Made by a program: the position numbers and the translations under genes. A stretch of 34,974 bases of DNA from Prochlorococcus sp. AG-673-L20 (GTDB lineage Bacteria; Cyanobacteriota; Cyanobacteriia; PCC-6307; Cyanobiaceae). The DNA lies in NCBI GenBank assembly GCA_003211135.1, contig QCTN01000015.1, positions 1 through 34,974 on the forward strand, read 5' to 3'. How positions within the stretch are numbered: the first letter of the stretch is position 1; every line of letters begins with the position of its first letter. Of the stretch, positions 6,465-14,142 are shown piece after piece. Below the pieces are notes generated by a model. That model ran no database searches, was not told the DNA's origin, and saw nothing but the letters and a program-made list of their open reading frames with translations.

Positions 6465-7214
6465 ATGATGCAAAATCTAATTCCTAAAAAGGAAGAAGAA
6501 AGAAGGTTAAAAGCATTAGCCGAATATCGAATATTGGGAACTAAACCAGAATCCTGTTATGACGATATTACAAAAATAGCAGCTTCAACATGTAATGTCC
6601 CAATATCTTTAATGACCCTAGTTGATAAAGATAAGCAATGGTTTAAGTCAAAAGTGGGCCTCGAAATTAATGAAACAAAAAGGGATTGGTCTTTTTGTAC
6701 ACATGCTATTCAAGAAAATAGCCCATTAATTATTCAGGATGCTTTTCAGGATGAAAGATTTATCAATAATCCCTTGGTAATTGGTGACCCTAAAATTAGG
6801 TTTTATGCTGGTTTCCCTCTTAAAAATAGAGATGGTAATAAACTTGGAACTTTATGTGTTATAGATCGTAAACCAGGTAATCTTTCTCCAAAACAATACA
6901 ATGTAATGGAATTATTATCTAAGCAAATAGTTTCTTTTTTGGAGTTAAGAAAAAAATCTCTCAATTTATTAGAGGCTTTATCTAATTTGCATAAACAAGA
7001 GGGTATATTATCTGTATGTTCTTATTGCAGAGAAGTCAAAAATGATGATGGTGATTGGATGCATTTAGAAAAATATCTATCGAAAATAAGTGATATTAGA
7101 TTTAGTCATGGTGTTTGTGATGTTTGTATGGAAAAGCATTTTCCAGATGTGGTTGAGGTCTGGAACAAAAAAGATTCTTTTCAGGAGGGACAAAAAAGGT
7201 TCCTAAAATCCTAA
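6465..7214 (+). CDS. GAF-domain protein with C-terminal CxxC-CxxC element
   Basis: The 249-residue protein has a GAF sensory domain at about residues 20-160. It includes the family-typical DKDKQWFKSKVGL, SFCTHAIQE, ETKRDW, FYAGFPL and GTLCVIDRKP segments. A short helical linker follows. The C-terminal element SVCSYCREVKNDDGDWMHLE, then FSHGVCDVCMEKHFP, has C185, C188, C218 and C221 placed as in a small zinc-binding module. From memory, this C-terminal element also ends many bacterial GAF or response-regulator proteins. No kinase, GGDEF or DNA-binding output is present, so the protein is likely a soluble sensor or adaptor. The GAF ligand is not known. A second ATG immediately follows the first. 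Confidence 0.85.
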   Translation: MMQNLIPKKEEERRLKALAEYRILGTKPESCYDDITKIAASTCNVPISLMTLVDKDKQWFKSKVGLEINETKRDWSFCTHAIQENSPLIIQDAFQDERFINNPLVIGDPKIRFYAGFPLKNRDGNKLGTLCVIDRKPGNLSPKQYNVMELLSKQIVSFLELRKKSLNLLEALSNLHKQEGILSVCSYCREVKNDDGDWMHLEKYLSKISDIRFSHGVCDVCMEKHFPDVVEVWNKKDSFQEGQKRFLKS

Positions 7215-7297
7215 AATTTTAAAAACTACTTTTTTAGTGCTTTTTTAGGACAAATATATATTTAAATAGCTAGTATTGTATAAATTTAGACTTGCAT

Positions 7298-7783
7298 ATG
7301 TTACTGGGAACTTTATTTACGGGTGAAATAGCTAAAAGTGCATTAGTTGCTTATATCCATTACTTGGGAATCATACTTTGTTTTGGATCTCTTTTATTTG
7401 AAAGGCTTACTTTAAAAGTTGGTCTTAATAGAAACCAAACTATTTCAATGGTTGTTGCCGATGTTATTTATGGCTTAGCTGGTGTTGCAATATTGGTTAC
7501 TGGAATTCTACGGGTAAAATATTTTGGACAAGGAGGTGATTTTTATACAGAAAATCCAATTTTTTGGATTAAAGTCTCTCTCTATATATTGGTCGGATTA
7601 TTGTCTTTATACCCAACAACAACTTATATTTTGTGGGCTATACCATTAAGTAAAAATAAATTACCTGAAATCTCAGAAAAACTTGTAAAAAGATTTAGAT
7701 TTATTATCACAACTGAATTAGTAGGTTTTGCAACGATTCCTCTTTTTGCGACTTTAATGGCGAGAGGAGTAGGTCTAGGTTGA
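7298..7783 (+). CDS. DUF2214-family integral membrane protein
   Basis: From the ATG at 7298 the product has 161 residues and about four membrane segments. It contains HYLGIILCFGSLLFERL near the N-terminus, DVIYGLAGVAILVTGILRVK, the strongly patterned YFGQGGDFYTENPIFWIKV, and LVGLLSLYPTTTYILW. These are hallmarks of the DUF2214 family of predicted membrane proteins. Function is not established. A TTG six bases upstream would add two residues. The next gene starts inside this stop codon (TTGA overlap), so the two are probably translated as a coupled pair. Confidence 0.85.
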   Translation: MLLGTLFTGEIAKSALVAYIHYLGIILCFGSLLFERLTLKVGLNRNQTISMVVADVIYGLAGVAILVTGILRVKYFGQGGDFYTENPIFWIKVSLYILVGLLSLYPTTTYILWAIPLSKNKLPEISEKLVKRFRFIITTELVGFATIPLFATLMARGVGLG

Positions 7784-8331
7784 AAAAAATTTGTATTGAA
7801 AGAAGTTGTTTAATTAGTAGAAATAAACAATATAGATGGAGTTTAAGTTTTAAAATTAATAAATCAAAAAAAGAGATGATTTTCATCGGTCTAAACCCAT
7901 CCCTTTCAGATTTAAATTATATTGACAATACCACAAGGAAAATAATCAAAATCTGCAAAAACTATAATTATGGAAATCTTAAAATAATAAATCTATTCGC
8001 TTTAATTTCTAAAACACCTGATAAATTATTCACTCATAAGAAACCTGTTGGTTATTTAAACAATAAGTTTATAAATAAAAGTTTAAAATACTGGTCTGAA
8101 AATAAAAATTGTCACTTGTGGTTGGGTTGGGGTAACAACGGGATCTTTCTTAATAGGAATTACAAAATTTCTAAAAAAATAATGAATTCTTATTCAATAA
8201 AAAAAGATAATTTTGTGAATCCCTTAGGTCCGCTTTTTATAAAAAAAACAAAAAAACAAAATCCTATACACCCGTTATATTGCTCTAATAATTCAGTACT
8301 TCAATCAGAATCTTCATTAAAGTTCTCGTGA
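7780..8331 (+). CDS. DUF1643-family protein
   Basis: The 183-residue protein shows the DUF1643 pattern. RWSLSF is near residue 19, MIFIGLNPSLSDLNYIDNTT is at about 33-52, KIINLFALISKTPDKL follows, then CHLWLGWGNNG, and NPLGPL with IHPLYC near the end. The family is widespread in bacteria but has no assigned activity. It is a soluble alpha/beta protein. The start TTG at 7780 overlaps the stop of the DUF2214 gene by four bases, so translation is probably coupled. The composition is lysine- and asparagine-rich, like its neighbours. Confidence 0.85.
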   Translation: MKKICIERSCLISRNKQYRWSLSFKINKSKKEMIFIGLNPSLSDLNYIDNTTRKIIKICKNYNYGNLKIINLFALISKTPDKLFTHKKPVGYLNNKFINKSLKYWSENKNCHLWLGWGNNGIFLNRNYKISKKIMNSYSIKKDNFVNPLGPLFIKKTKKQNPIHPLYCSNNSVLQSESSLKFS

Positions 8332-8396
8332 TGTAATAAGAGCTAATGCTATTCTTTTAAATATATGCTAACTTTTAGGAAAATCTAAAATATGAG

Positions 8397-8525
8397 ATGA
8401 AAATCTCTAAACAATTACAAAAGCTAAAGAATTTAAATGTTAAAGCAGAAAACTGTTTAACAAGAGATGAGGCAAAAAAAATTATTAATAAAGCAAGCAA
8501 GGCACAAAGTAAAATAACTTTCTAA
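8397..8525 (+). CDS. Small basic protein, 42 aa
   Basis: ATG at 8397 opens 42 codons to TAA 8523-8525. The product, MKISKQLQKLKNLNVKAENC followed by LTRDEAKKIINKASKAQSKI and TF, is basic and predicted helical. It has the look of a two-helix unit with a turn at CLTRDEA. The LTRDEAKKII segment is typical of genuine small helical proteins. No family was recognised and there is no membrane segment. It stands alone between the DUF1643 gene and the pirin gene, upstream of a 96-base spacer with no supported feature. Confidence 0.55.
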   Translation: MKISKQLQKLKNLNVKAENCLTRDEAKKIINKASKAQSKITF

Positions 8526-8621
8526 AAATAATTTTTCTAATTTTCATTTCTCTCAACTCCCATAATTGGTTTCCTCAGTAAACAAAAATAAAAATTATAT
8601 AAATTTTTCATAAATAATTAG

Positions 8622-9353
8622 ATGGCTTTAAATATTCTCAAGTTCAGAAAATCTAATGAAAGATTTAAATCAAATAGACAATGGCTTGATTCAAAACACT
8701 CATTTTCTTTTGCAGAGCACAGGGATCCATTCTGGGATAATTTTGGAAAAATTAGAGTAATTAATGAGGATGTAATTTCTCCTGATTCAGGTTTTAATAC
8801 TCACTCTCATTCGAATATGGAGATAGTCACAATAGTTATAAAAGGAGAGATTACACATAGAGATTCATTAAATAATTTAGGAATAATTCATGAAGATGAA
8901 GTGCAGGTTATGTCTGCAGGAACAGGGATATCTCATAGTGAAAAAAATGAAAAAAATACAGACTGCAAATTATTTCAGATATGGATATATCCGGATATTC
9001 AAGATCTCACGCCGTCATATAATCAAATTTCGATTAAGAATACTTTTGGGAATAATCTTATTATTAGTTCTTTAAAAAAAAACAAATGTCAGCTTTTTAT
9101 AAATCAAGATTTATCTATATGGCGATGTAAATATAACCTTTTAAACAAAAAATATTTGCCTTCAGAAATAGAAAAATTTAATTGGATTCAAATGATAGAG
9201 GGTGATTTGTTAGTAAGAGATAAAAATAATAAATCAAGTAAAAAGCTTTCTTCTGGTGACGGTTTGGGATTTGAGATTTCTGATTTTAGCGATATAGCTA
9301 TTCAATCAGATACCTACGTCGATATGCTTTTATTCTCTATGCCAAAACTATAA
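8622..9353 (+). CDS. Pirin family protein (bicupin)
   Basis: The 243-residue protein carries the N-terminal pirin cupin. SFSFAEHRDPFWDNFGKIRVINED is typical, and the metal-binding set is H61 and H63 (NTHSHSNMEIVT), H105 and E107 (GTGISHSE). GEITHRDS and LFQIWIYPD are also family features. The C-terminal half is the second, metal-free cupin and is more divergent. Relatives such as YhhW act as quercetin 2,3-dioxygenases in vitro. The role in a marine cyanobacterium is unknown and may be redox or stress related (inference). It converges on the 104-aa gene, with only three bases between the stops. Confidence 0.92.
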   Translation: MALNILKFRKSNERFKSNRQWLDSKHSFSFAEHRDPFWDNFGKIRVINEDVISPDSGFNTHSHSNMEIVTIVIKGEITHRDSLNNLGIIHEDEVQVMSAGTGISHSEKNEKNTDCKLFQIWIYPDIQDLTPSYNQISIKNTFGNNLIISSLKKNKCQLFINQDLSIWRCKYNLLNKKYLPSEIEKFNWIQMIEGDLLVRDKNNKSSKKLSSGDGLGFEISDFSDIAIQSDTYVDMLLFSMPKL

Positions 9354-9356
9354 TAT

Positions 9357-9671
9357 TTACTCTAAAGAGTCTTTTTTAAATGCGTTTAGTGCTTGTAATG
9401 CCATATTTAGATGAACTTCCATAGCTCCCAACGCAATTAAGGAATTGGAAGATTTGTTTTTTAATAAGTTTTTATTTCGCTTAGAGATTGTCTTAATGAC
9501 ATCTTTAGTTAAGATCTCCCAATTATTTATTAATTCATCAAATTCTTGTTTTTCTAAGCTTTCAGTATTTTTTTGATCATCAGAAGCATTAAGATCTTTT
9601 TGTGCATTTAGCATCAAGTAAGTTAATTTTTTATGGCTTATTGCTTGAGGTAAATTGTTAGATTCACTCAT
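9357..9671 (-). CDS. Hypothetical helical protein, 104 aa
   Basis: The product begins MSESNNLPQAISHKKLTYLM and ends IALGAMEVHLNMALQALNAFKKDSLE. It lacks a signal peptide or membrane span. It is rich in Leu, Asn, Lys and Glu and appears mostly helical, with a lysine-rich middle (SKRNKNLLKNKSS) that could be a loop or nucleic-acid contact. No family was recognised. It is probably a lineage-specific picocyanobacterial protein (inference). It lies downstream of murD on the same strand with a spacer of about 107 bases. Confidence 0.7.
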   Translation of the reverse strand: MSESNNLPQAISHKKLTYLMLNAQKDLNASDDQKNTESLEKQEFDELINNWEILTKDVIKTISKRNKNLLKNKSSNSLIALGAMEVHLNMALQALNAFKKDSLE

Positions 9672-9778
9672 GTTTCTTTCGAATTTATATCTAAAATTTA
9701 ACTAAATAAGAGGAAATTTGCTAGTAGTGTATTGGTTGTAATGACCGACCTAGAATTATTCTAACTAAATTTTTAATT

Positions 9779-11194
9779 CTATAAAAGTTTTAGATTGAAT
9801 TTTTCATGGATTAATTTTTTAAAAATATCTCCTCTTTGTTCATAGTCTCTAAATTGATCAAAACTCGAACATGAAGGAGAAAATAATAAAGTTTCAGTTT
9901 GATTATTTTTAATGTAATAATAGGCATAGTTGATTACTTCTGAAAGATCATTAAAAGTTAAAATATCATTCTTAAATCCTCCATCAAGGATCAATTCTTT
10001 CAAGGTTTGCGAGCTTTCGCCAAAAAGAAATACAGCTTTTGCTTTTTTATTAATAATCTTTACCCATTCAATAGAATCGCCATTTTTTAACCTACCTCCA
10101 GAAATTATTATGGGAGCACCTTTAATTGCATTTATACCTGCTAGGGAAGAGTCAAAATTGGTAGCCTTGCTATCATTAATTATTTCAAGTTCATTGCATT
10201 GGAATATTGTCTCCATTCTATGGGGAAGTTGTTCATAGCTAAGTAAAGCATTCTTTATTATCTGAGGGGATAATCCAATTTTTCTTGCAGCTGCTACAGC
10301 TAGTAATAGATTTTGCGAATTATGATTACCTTTTAATTTAAAGATTTTTAAACTCAATAATTTTTCCCCTCTTTCTACAATAAAGTCTTCATTATTTATC
10401 CAATAATCACAGTCATCTAGATCTGATTCATCAGAACTAGTGGTTATCCATATTCCATTTGAAAGTGATTTGAAATTTTCTTTTAAATATTTATCGTCGT
10501 AATTATAAATTCTAAATTCTGCTTGTTTTAGTAAGCTATTTTTTATCTTGAAATAATTATCAATTGTTTTATGACGCTCAAGATGGTCGGGAGTAAGTGT
10601 TGTCCAAATTCCAATTTTAGGTTTTATGCAATTTGTAGCTATTTCTATCTGATAACTGCTTAATTCAGCGACTAACCAATCAATATTTTTGCTTTTTGTT
10701 GAGTAAGCAATTTCGCATAATGGGGTACCAATATTGCCTGCAAAAGGGGCTTTTAAATTATTTTCTCTAAGTATATGACTTAATAAGTGAGTTACTGTAG
10801 TTTTCCCGTTAGTACCCGTAATCCCAATCCAATTTATATTCTTTAAACTTTCCCATGCGATATTTATTTCTCCTATTACAGTGATTCCTCTTTCTTTAAG
10901 TTTGATTATTGTTTTATGGTCATAGGGTATAGCTGGAGTTACAACAACATATTCAATTTGTTTAAGATATTTAGAAAACTCATCAAATAAAAATTGTTTA
11001 TTTAAGCAAACAGATATATCGACTTTTTCTAGTATTTCCTTTGTTTCTAAAAGTTTTTTATTTTCATTACTTTCCCACACAATAACTCTCTTTCCCATAC
11101 TTCTTAAATACTTTGCTGCCCAAAAACCAGATCTTCCTAACCCAATAACAAAGTTTATCTTTTCTTCTTTTTTTATATTATTTTTAATAGGCAT
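9779..11194 (-). CDS. murD: UDP-N-acetylmuramoylalanine--D-glutamate ligase
   Basis: MurD adds D-glutamate to UDP-MurNAc-L-Ala with ATP in the cytoplasmic stage of peptidoglycan synthesis. The 471-residue protein has an N-terminal Rossmann domain for the nucleotide sugar ([15 protein letters not shown], 17-30). The Mur ligase P-loop [15 protein letters not shown] is at 124-138, with AELSSYQIE near 172-180. [11 protein letters not shown] and the C-terminal domain with [20 protein letters not shown] follow. These are the order and motifs expected for MurD rather than MurC, E or F. Length is normal. The ATG start at 11194 is separated by a 50-base divergent spacer from the small-protein operon, so promoters for both must lie there. 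Confidence 0.97.
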   Translation of the reverse strand: MPIKNNIKKEEKINFVIGLGRSGFWAAKYLRSMGKRVIVWESNENKKLLETKEILEKVDISVCLNKQFLFDEFSKYLKQIEYVVVTPAIPYDHKTIIKLKERGITVIGEINIAWESLKNINWIGITGTNGKTTVTHLLSHILRENNLKAPFAGNIGTPLCEIAYSTKSKNIDWLVAELSSYQIEIATNCIKPKIGIWTTLTPDHLERHKTIDNYFKIKNSLLKQAEFRIYNYDDKYLKENFKSLSNGIWITTSSDESDLDDCDYWINNEDFIVERGEKLLSLKIFKLKGNHNSQNLLLAVAAARKIGLSPQIIKNALLSYEQLPHRMETIFQCNELEIINDSKATNFDSSLAGINAIKGAPIIISGGRLKNGDSIEWVKIINKKAKAVFLFGESSQTLKELILDGGFKNDILTFNDLSEVINYAYYYIKNNQTETLLFSPSCSSFDQFRDYEQRGDIFKKLIHEKFNLKLL

Positions 11195-11244
11195 TAAATT
11201 TATAATTAAATTGATGACTAGAAATTAACTGGTCTATCTAAATT

Positions 11245-11493
11245 ATGAAAAATTCCTTAAAAACTAATCTAATTTCTAAATTAAAATTAATAAACGTTTT
11301 TTTATTTATTTTTGGATTTAATTCGATAGATGTTGAATTAAAGGCTCATCTTAGAGGTTATTATTCAACTGAAAGTGAAGCAAAAGAAAAAGCTAAAGAC
11401 CTTGGTTGCCTTGGAACATTTAAAATAAACGAAATGTGGATGCCTTGTGAAAGTGAAAAAGATCTTCATAAATACCTTAGAAAAAACAAATAA
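11245..11493 (+). CDS. DUF3721-like small secreted or membrane-anchored protein
   Basis: The 82-residue protein has a basic N-terminus and a hydrophobic stretch (residues 14-26, LKLINVFLFIFGF) that could be a signal or anchor. A conserved-looking domain follows: STESEAKEKAKDLGCLGTFK then INEMWMPCESEKDLHKYL. C55 and C68 are placed as in the cyanobacterial DUF3721 unit (GC-x-GT and WMPC). The protein may be periplasmic or lumenal with a disulphide (inference). It is the first gene of a tight operon: its stop TAATG overlaps the start of the next gene by one base. Confidence 0.7.
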   Translation: MKNSLKTNLISKLKLINVFLFIFGFNSIDVELKAHLRGYYSTESEAKEKAKDLGCLGTFKINEMWMPCESEKDLHKYLRKNK

Positions 11494-11762
11494 TGCCTAG
11501 AACTAAAACAAGAAAACTTCACAGAAGTATTACTCTTATAACAGTAATTCCATTATTGATAACTGTTATTAGTGGAAGCTTATATTCATTATTTCAATAT
11601 TTTGGATTTGATTTCTTTTGGCTTATGAAAGTTCATACAGGAAATTTTTTCTTTATAAATTTTCAACCTCTTTACACCCCTGTTGTAGGTTTTCTAACAA
11701 TATTTGCAATAATTTCTGGTTTATTTTTATTTCCTAGATCTAAAATTAAATATCCAGATTAA
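11493..11762 (+). CDS. Small PepSY-like membrane protein
   Basis: The 89-residue protein has the layout of a reduced PepSY-associated membrane protein: KTRKLHRSITLITVIPLLIT leading into a first membrane span, ISGSLYSLF, a short loop with WLMKVHTGNFFF, and a second span ending LFLFPRSK. The pattern LHR-x-PLL-x-G, WL-x2-HTG and SGLFLF is shared with larger PepSY-TM proteins that reduce or transport at the membrane. The heme or metal role of the two histidines is possible but unproven. It starts one base inside the stop of the upstream gene and is followed by the paralogous small protein after four bases. Confidence 0.75.
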   Translation: MPRTKTRKLHRSITLITVIPLLITVISGSLYSLFQYFGFDFFWLMKVHTGNFFFINFQPLYTPVVGFLTIFAIISGLFLFPRSKIKYPD

Positions 11763-11766
11763 TTAA

Positions 11767-12033
11767 ATGAAAGAAAATATTACTGAATTATGGTTTTCTT
11801 GGTTTTATAAAAATTGGGAGAAAAATGCTCCGGGTAATTTGATTGAGAAAGGCTTATCTCCATCACAAATTGCAGAGAGATTTGTAAATGAAAATCATAA
11901 AGAATTTTTAGAAATAGCCAAAGAATTTGATGAAGATAATTATCAGGCTTTAGATGAATTTATGAAACTTTCAGAAAGTGAATTGCATATTCTGAAATAT
12001 TTTTTGAAGTTAATAAAACTAAAAAACTCATAA
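11767..12033 (+). CDS. Small helical protein, paralog of the window's first gene, 88 aa
   Basis: The protein starts MKENITELWFSWFYKNWEKN, with a tryptophan- and aromatic-rich N-terminus. It continues with GLSPSQIAERFVNENHKEFL, EFDEDNYQALDEFMKLSESE, and a Leu/Lys end. The second half aligns without gaps to the C-terminal fragment at 1-243, which identifies a small family with at least two members here. No known domain was recognised. It is the last gene of the 11245 operon, four bases after the PepSY-like gene. Its end overlaps the convergent dehydrogenase gene by six bases. Confidence 0.75.
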   Translation: MKENITELWFSWFYKNWEKNAPGNLIEKGLSPSQIAERFVNENHKEFLEIAKEFDEDNYQALDEFMKLSESELHILKYFLKLIKLKNS

Positions 12034-12957
12034 AAAACTACTAAGTATTTTCATACTCTTTTCCCATAAATTTTTTCTTTCTTTCTTATTTAGAGCATAT
12101 GGTGAAGTTGGAGATAATTTTGGATGACCTCGGAAATTGAATTTAGGCCCATAATGGTCTCCTCCTTTTACCTCAGGAGAAGTCGCAGCAAGTAATTGAG
12201 GTAAAGCACCCATTTCTGCCGATTGAAAAATTGGACTAAATAGCTCTAAAGAGAAAGCTTCTATAGGACTTGGTTTTGGTTTCTGTGCTGAAAAAAGATT
12301 TGTTTTCGCAATACCTGGATGTGCCGCCAAGGATAAAATATTCTTTTGTTCTAGTTTTTCATTTAACTCTAAAGCAAACATTACGTTAGCTAATTTACTG
12401 TTAGCGTATGATTCCCATTTGTTATAGTAATTTTCTGCTTTTAGATTATTCCATCCAACTTTTCCAAAGAACTGAGCCCCTGAAGTTACTGTTACTATTC
12501 TAGAGTTTTCTTTCTTTTCGATTAAAGGAAGGAATTTTAGTGTTAAAAGCATATGTGCTAAATGATTGACCGCAAATTGTATTTCAAAACCTTGTTTACT
12601 TAATGTTTTTGGTGGGTGCATTATACCTGCATTGTTAATGAGTAAATCTAAATTCTCAAACTCACTTGATATTTTTGATCCAATTTCACTTACATTATTT
12701 AAATCTGAAAGATCTAGTTCTATAGGAGTAAATTTACCTGCAGGATTTAGCGACTTTAATTTGTCTATTGCAGCATTAGCCTTTTCTAAACTTCTGCAAG
12801 CAAGCAAAACATGTGCATTTTTTTCTGCTAGAGCTTTAGCGGTGTAATAGCCAAGACCACTGTTTGCGCCAGTTATAAAAGCTGTTTTCCCATCTAAATT
12901 GGGAATATCTGATATGGTCCAATTAGACCTTTTATTCTTAGAGATAGTGGCAGTCAT
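12028..12957 (-). CDS. Short-chain dehydrogenase/reductase, protochlorophyllide reductase-like
   Basis: The 309-residue enzyme has the classical SDR pattern. The cofactor motif TGANSGLG is at residues 29-36 and ACRS near 53, which favours NADP use. NNAG is at 108-111, a serine near S159, and the catalytic YANSK (Y184, K188). The C-terminal half carries AAHPGIAKTNLF and a long tail ending in LNKKERKNLWEKSMK. The sequence type resembles retinol dehydrogenase and light-dependent protochlorophyllide reductase relatives, but it is not POR itself. Substrate is unknown. It ends over the 3' end of the operon at 11245-12033. Confidence 0.9.
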   Translation of the reverse strand: MTATISKNKRSNWTISDIPNLDGKTAFITGANSGLGYYTAKALAEKNAHVLLACRSLEKANAAIDKLKSLNPAGKFTPIELDLSDLNNVSEIGSKISSEFENLDLLINNAGIMHPPKTLSKQGFEIQFAVNHLAHMLLTLKFLPLIEKKENSRIVTVTSGAQFFGKVGWNNLKAENYYNKWESYANSKLANVMFALELNEKLEQKNILSLAAHPGIAKTNLFSAQKPKPSPIEAFSLELFSPIFQSAEMGALPQLLAATSPEVKGGDHYGPKFNFRGHPKLSPTSPYALNKKERKNLWEKSMKILSSFL

Positions 12958-13093
12958 TTTCTAATTCTTCTTAAAAATATTTAAACTTGATTAAAAATTA
13001 AGTTTGCTGAATATTTTTTATCGTAAATACTTATGCTAAGGATCGTGAGTACTTAAATAATTACTCTCTTTATAATTAATTAGTTTTTATTGA

Positions 13094-13915
13094 TTAATTT
13101 TTAATTGCATATTGCCATTCATTGTATTTTGAAAAATTTTTTTCTCTAAGTAATTGTAATTTTCTGCTATTTATTTTGATGACAATTCCATCAGTTGGGT
13201 ATTTAGAAAATATTTTTCCATCTAACCATCTTTTTCTAAATAACTCGACTTGGCTTGTAAAATTTGTGAAGTAACTGTGAGGGGTGATAAAGCCACATTT
13301 TTTAAGATAGTTAAGGGTTTCATACTGGTTAAGTCTTCCATTAAGTATTTGGAAACAGCAAAAGCTGAAATTTTCTTTAATCCTTTTTTTATTGTTGAGG
13401 AATTCGCTTGTAATTTTTTGGGAAAAATAGGGAGTTTCGTTTGGGGCATAAAGCTCACCTCTAACTTGAAAATCTCGTTGGATAGGAATGCTATTGGGGA
13501 CATCTTTAATCTTTTCAATTTTGCTTGAGACATCAAATCCTTTTCTTGTAATGGCTTTATTAAACTTGCCATTTATATATTGAATTGCAATAGCGCAACC
13601 ATCAATTTTTGGTTGAATGCTCAATCTTGTATTTTTTAATAAGCTACTTAAAAACTCTTTATGATTATCTTTAGGTAATGAGGGTAATAAAAAATTACTT
13701 CTTTGATTAAAATAATCATATTTTGTATCTGTAAGAAGTAAGTTTCTTTCAAGTTGATCAAATGCTTTATCAGATATAAGAGCATTTCCTATTCGATATT
13801 GTTCATCAAGATATTTGACATTTTTTTCTAATAATGAACCCATCATATTTCTTGGATAATTTTGAAAATATTTTTGAGGAGATTTTTTACTTAAGTCAAG
13901 GATTGATAGATTCAA
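13094..13915 (-). CDS. Stand-alone NAD-dependent DNA ligase adenylation-like domain
   Basis: The 273-residue protein resembles only the N-terminal half of LigA. A remnant of the NMN-binding domain Ia is seen (KNVKYLDEQYRIG, ALISDKAFDQL, about 31-55). The nucleotidyltransferase motif KIDG is at K103-G106, FQVRGELYAP with E154, TDGIVIKINS with K247, and NEWQYAIK at the end. These are adenylation motifs I, III, V and VI. The OB fold, zinc finger, helix-hairpin-helix and BRCT parts are absent, and the usual NPRNAAAGSLRQ block is missing. It may transfer AMP to something, or be an inactive relative. TTG at 13915 is the only start; the frame is open further upstream without ATG or GTG. A full ligA is expected elsewhere in the genome. 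Confidence 0.85.
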   Translation of the reverse strand: MNLSILDLSKKSPQKYFQNYPRNMMGSLLEKNVKYLDEQYRIGNALISDKAFDQLERNLLLTDTKYDYFNQRSNFLLPSLPKDNHKEFLSSLLKNTRLSIQPKIDGCAIAIQYINGKFNKAITRKGFDVSSKIEKIKDVPNSIPIQRDFQVRGELYAPNETPYFSQKITSEFLNNKKRIKENFSFCCFQILNGRLNQYETLNYLKKCGFITPHSYFTNFTSQVELFRKRWLDGKIFSKYPTDGIVIKINSRKLQLLREKNFSKYNEWQYAIKN

Positions 13916-14053
13916 ATTTGACTTTAGGAGTAAAAAAAATTGGCTTGTCCATATATATTTTCCTATAAGGAGTTCACTTGAAAAGTATAAAATGTACTCA
14001 TTGAGGGTTTAAATTAAATACTTCAATAAAATATTTTTTCAGAAAATTGTTTC

Positions 14054-14090
14054 AAGGTTTTTAATGATTAAATAAGAAATTAAAAACCTT
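14054..14090. repeat. Perfect 12-bp inverted repeat upstream of the photolyase-like gene
   Basis: AAGGTTTTTAAT (14054-14065) is exactly repeated inverted as ATTAAAAACCTT (14079-14090) around a 13-base loop. It lies in the 227-base spacer between two divergent genes, 53 bases before the ATG at 14143. It could be an operator for the photolyase-like gene, a processed RNA hairpin or a weak terminator. The arms are AT-rich, but twelve perfect pairs are more than most chance repeats here. Confidence 0.5.
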
Positions 14091-14142
14091 TATTTAGTTA
14101 AGCCCATACAATTTAGAAAAAAATTTTTTAAAATATACAAAA

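Noticed and set aside
13222..13572. 116-codon and 92-codon ORFs within the ligase-like gene
   Set aside because: They are alternate frames of a gene with preserved adenylation motifs and have no domain features of their own.
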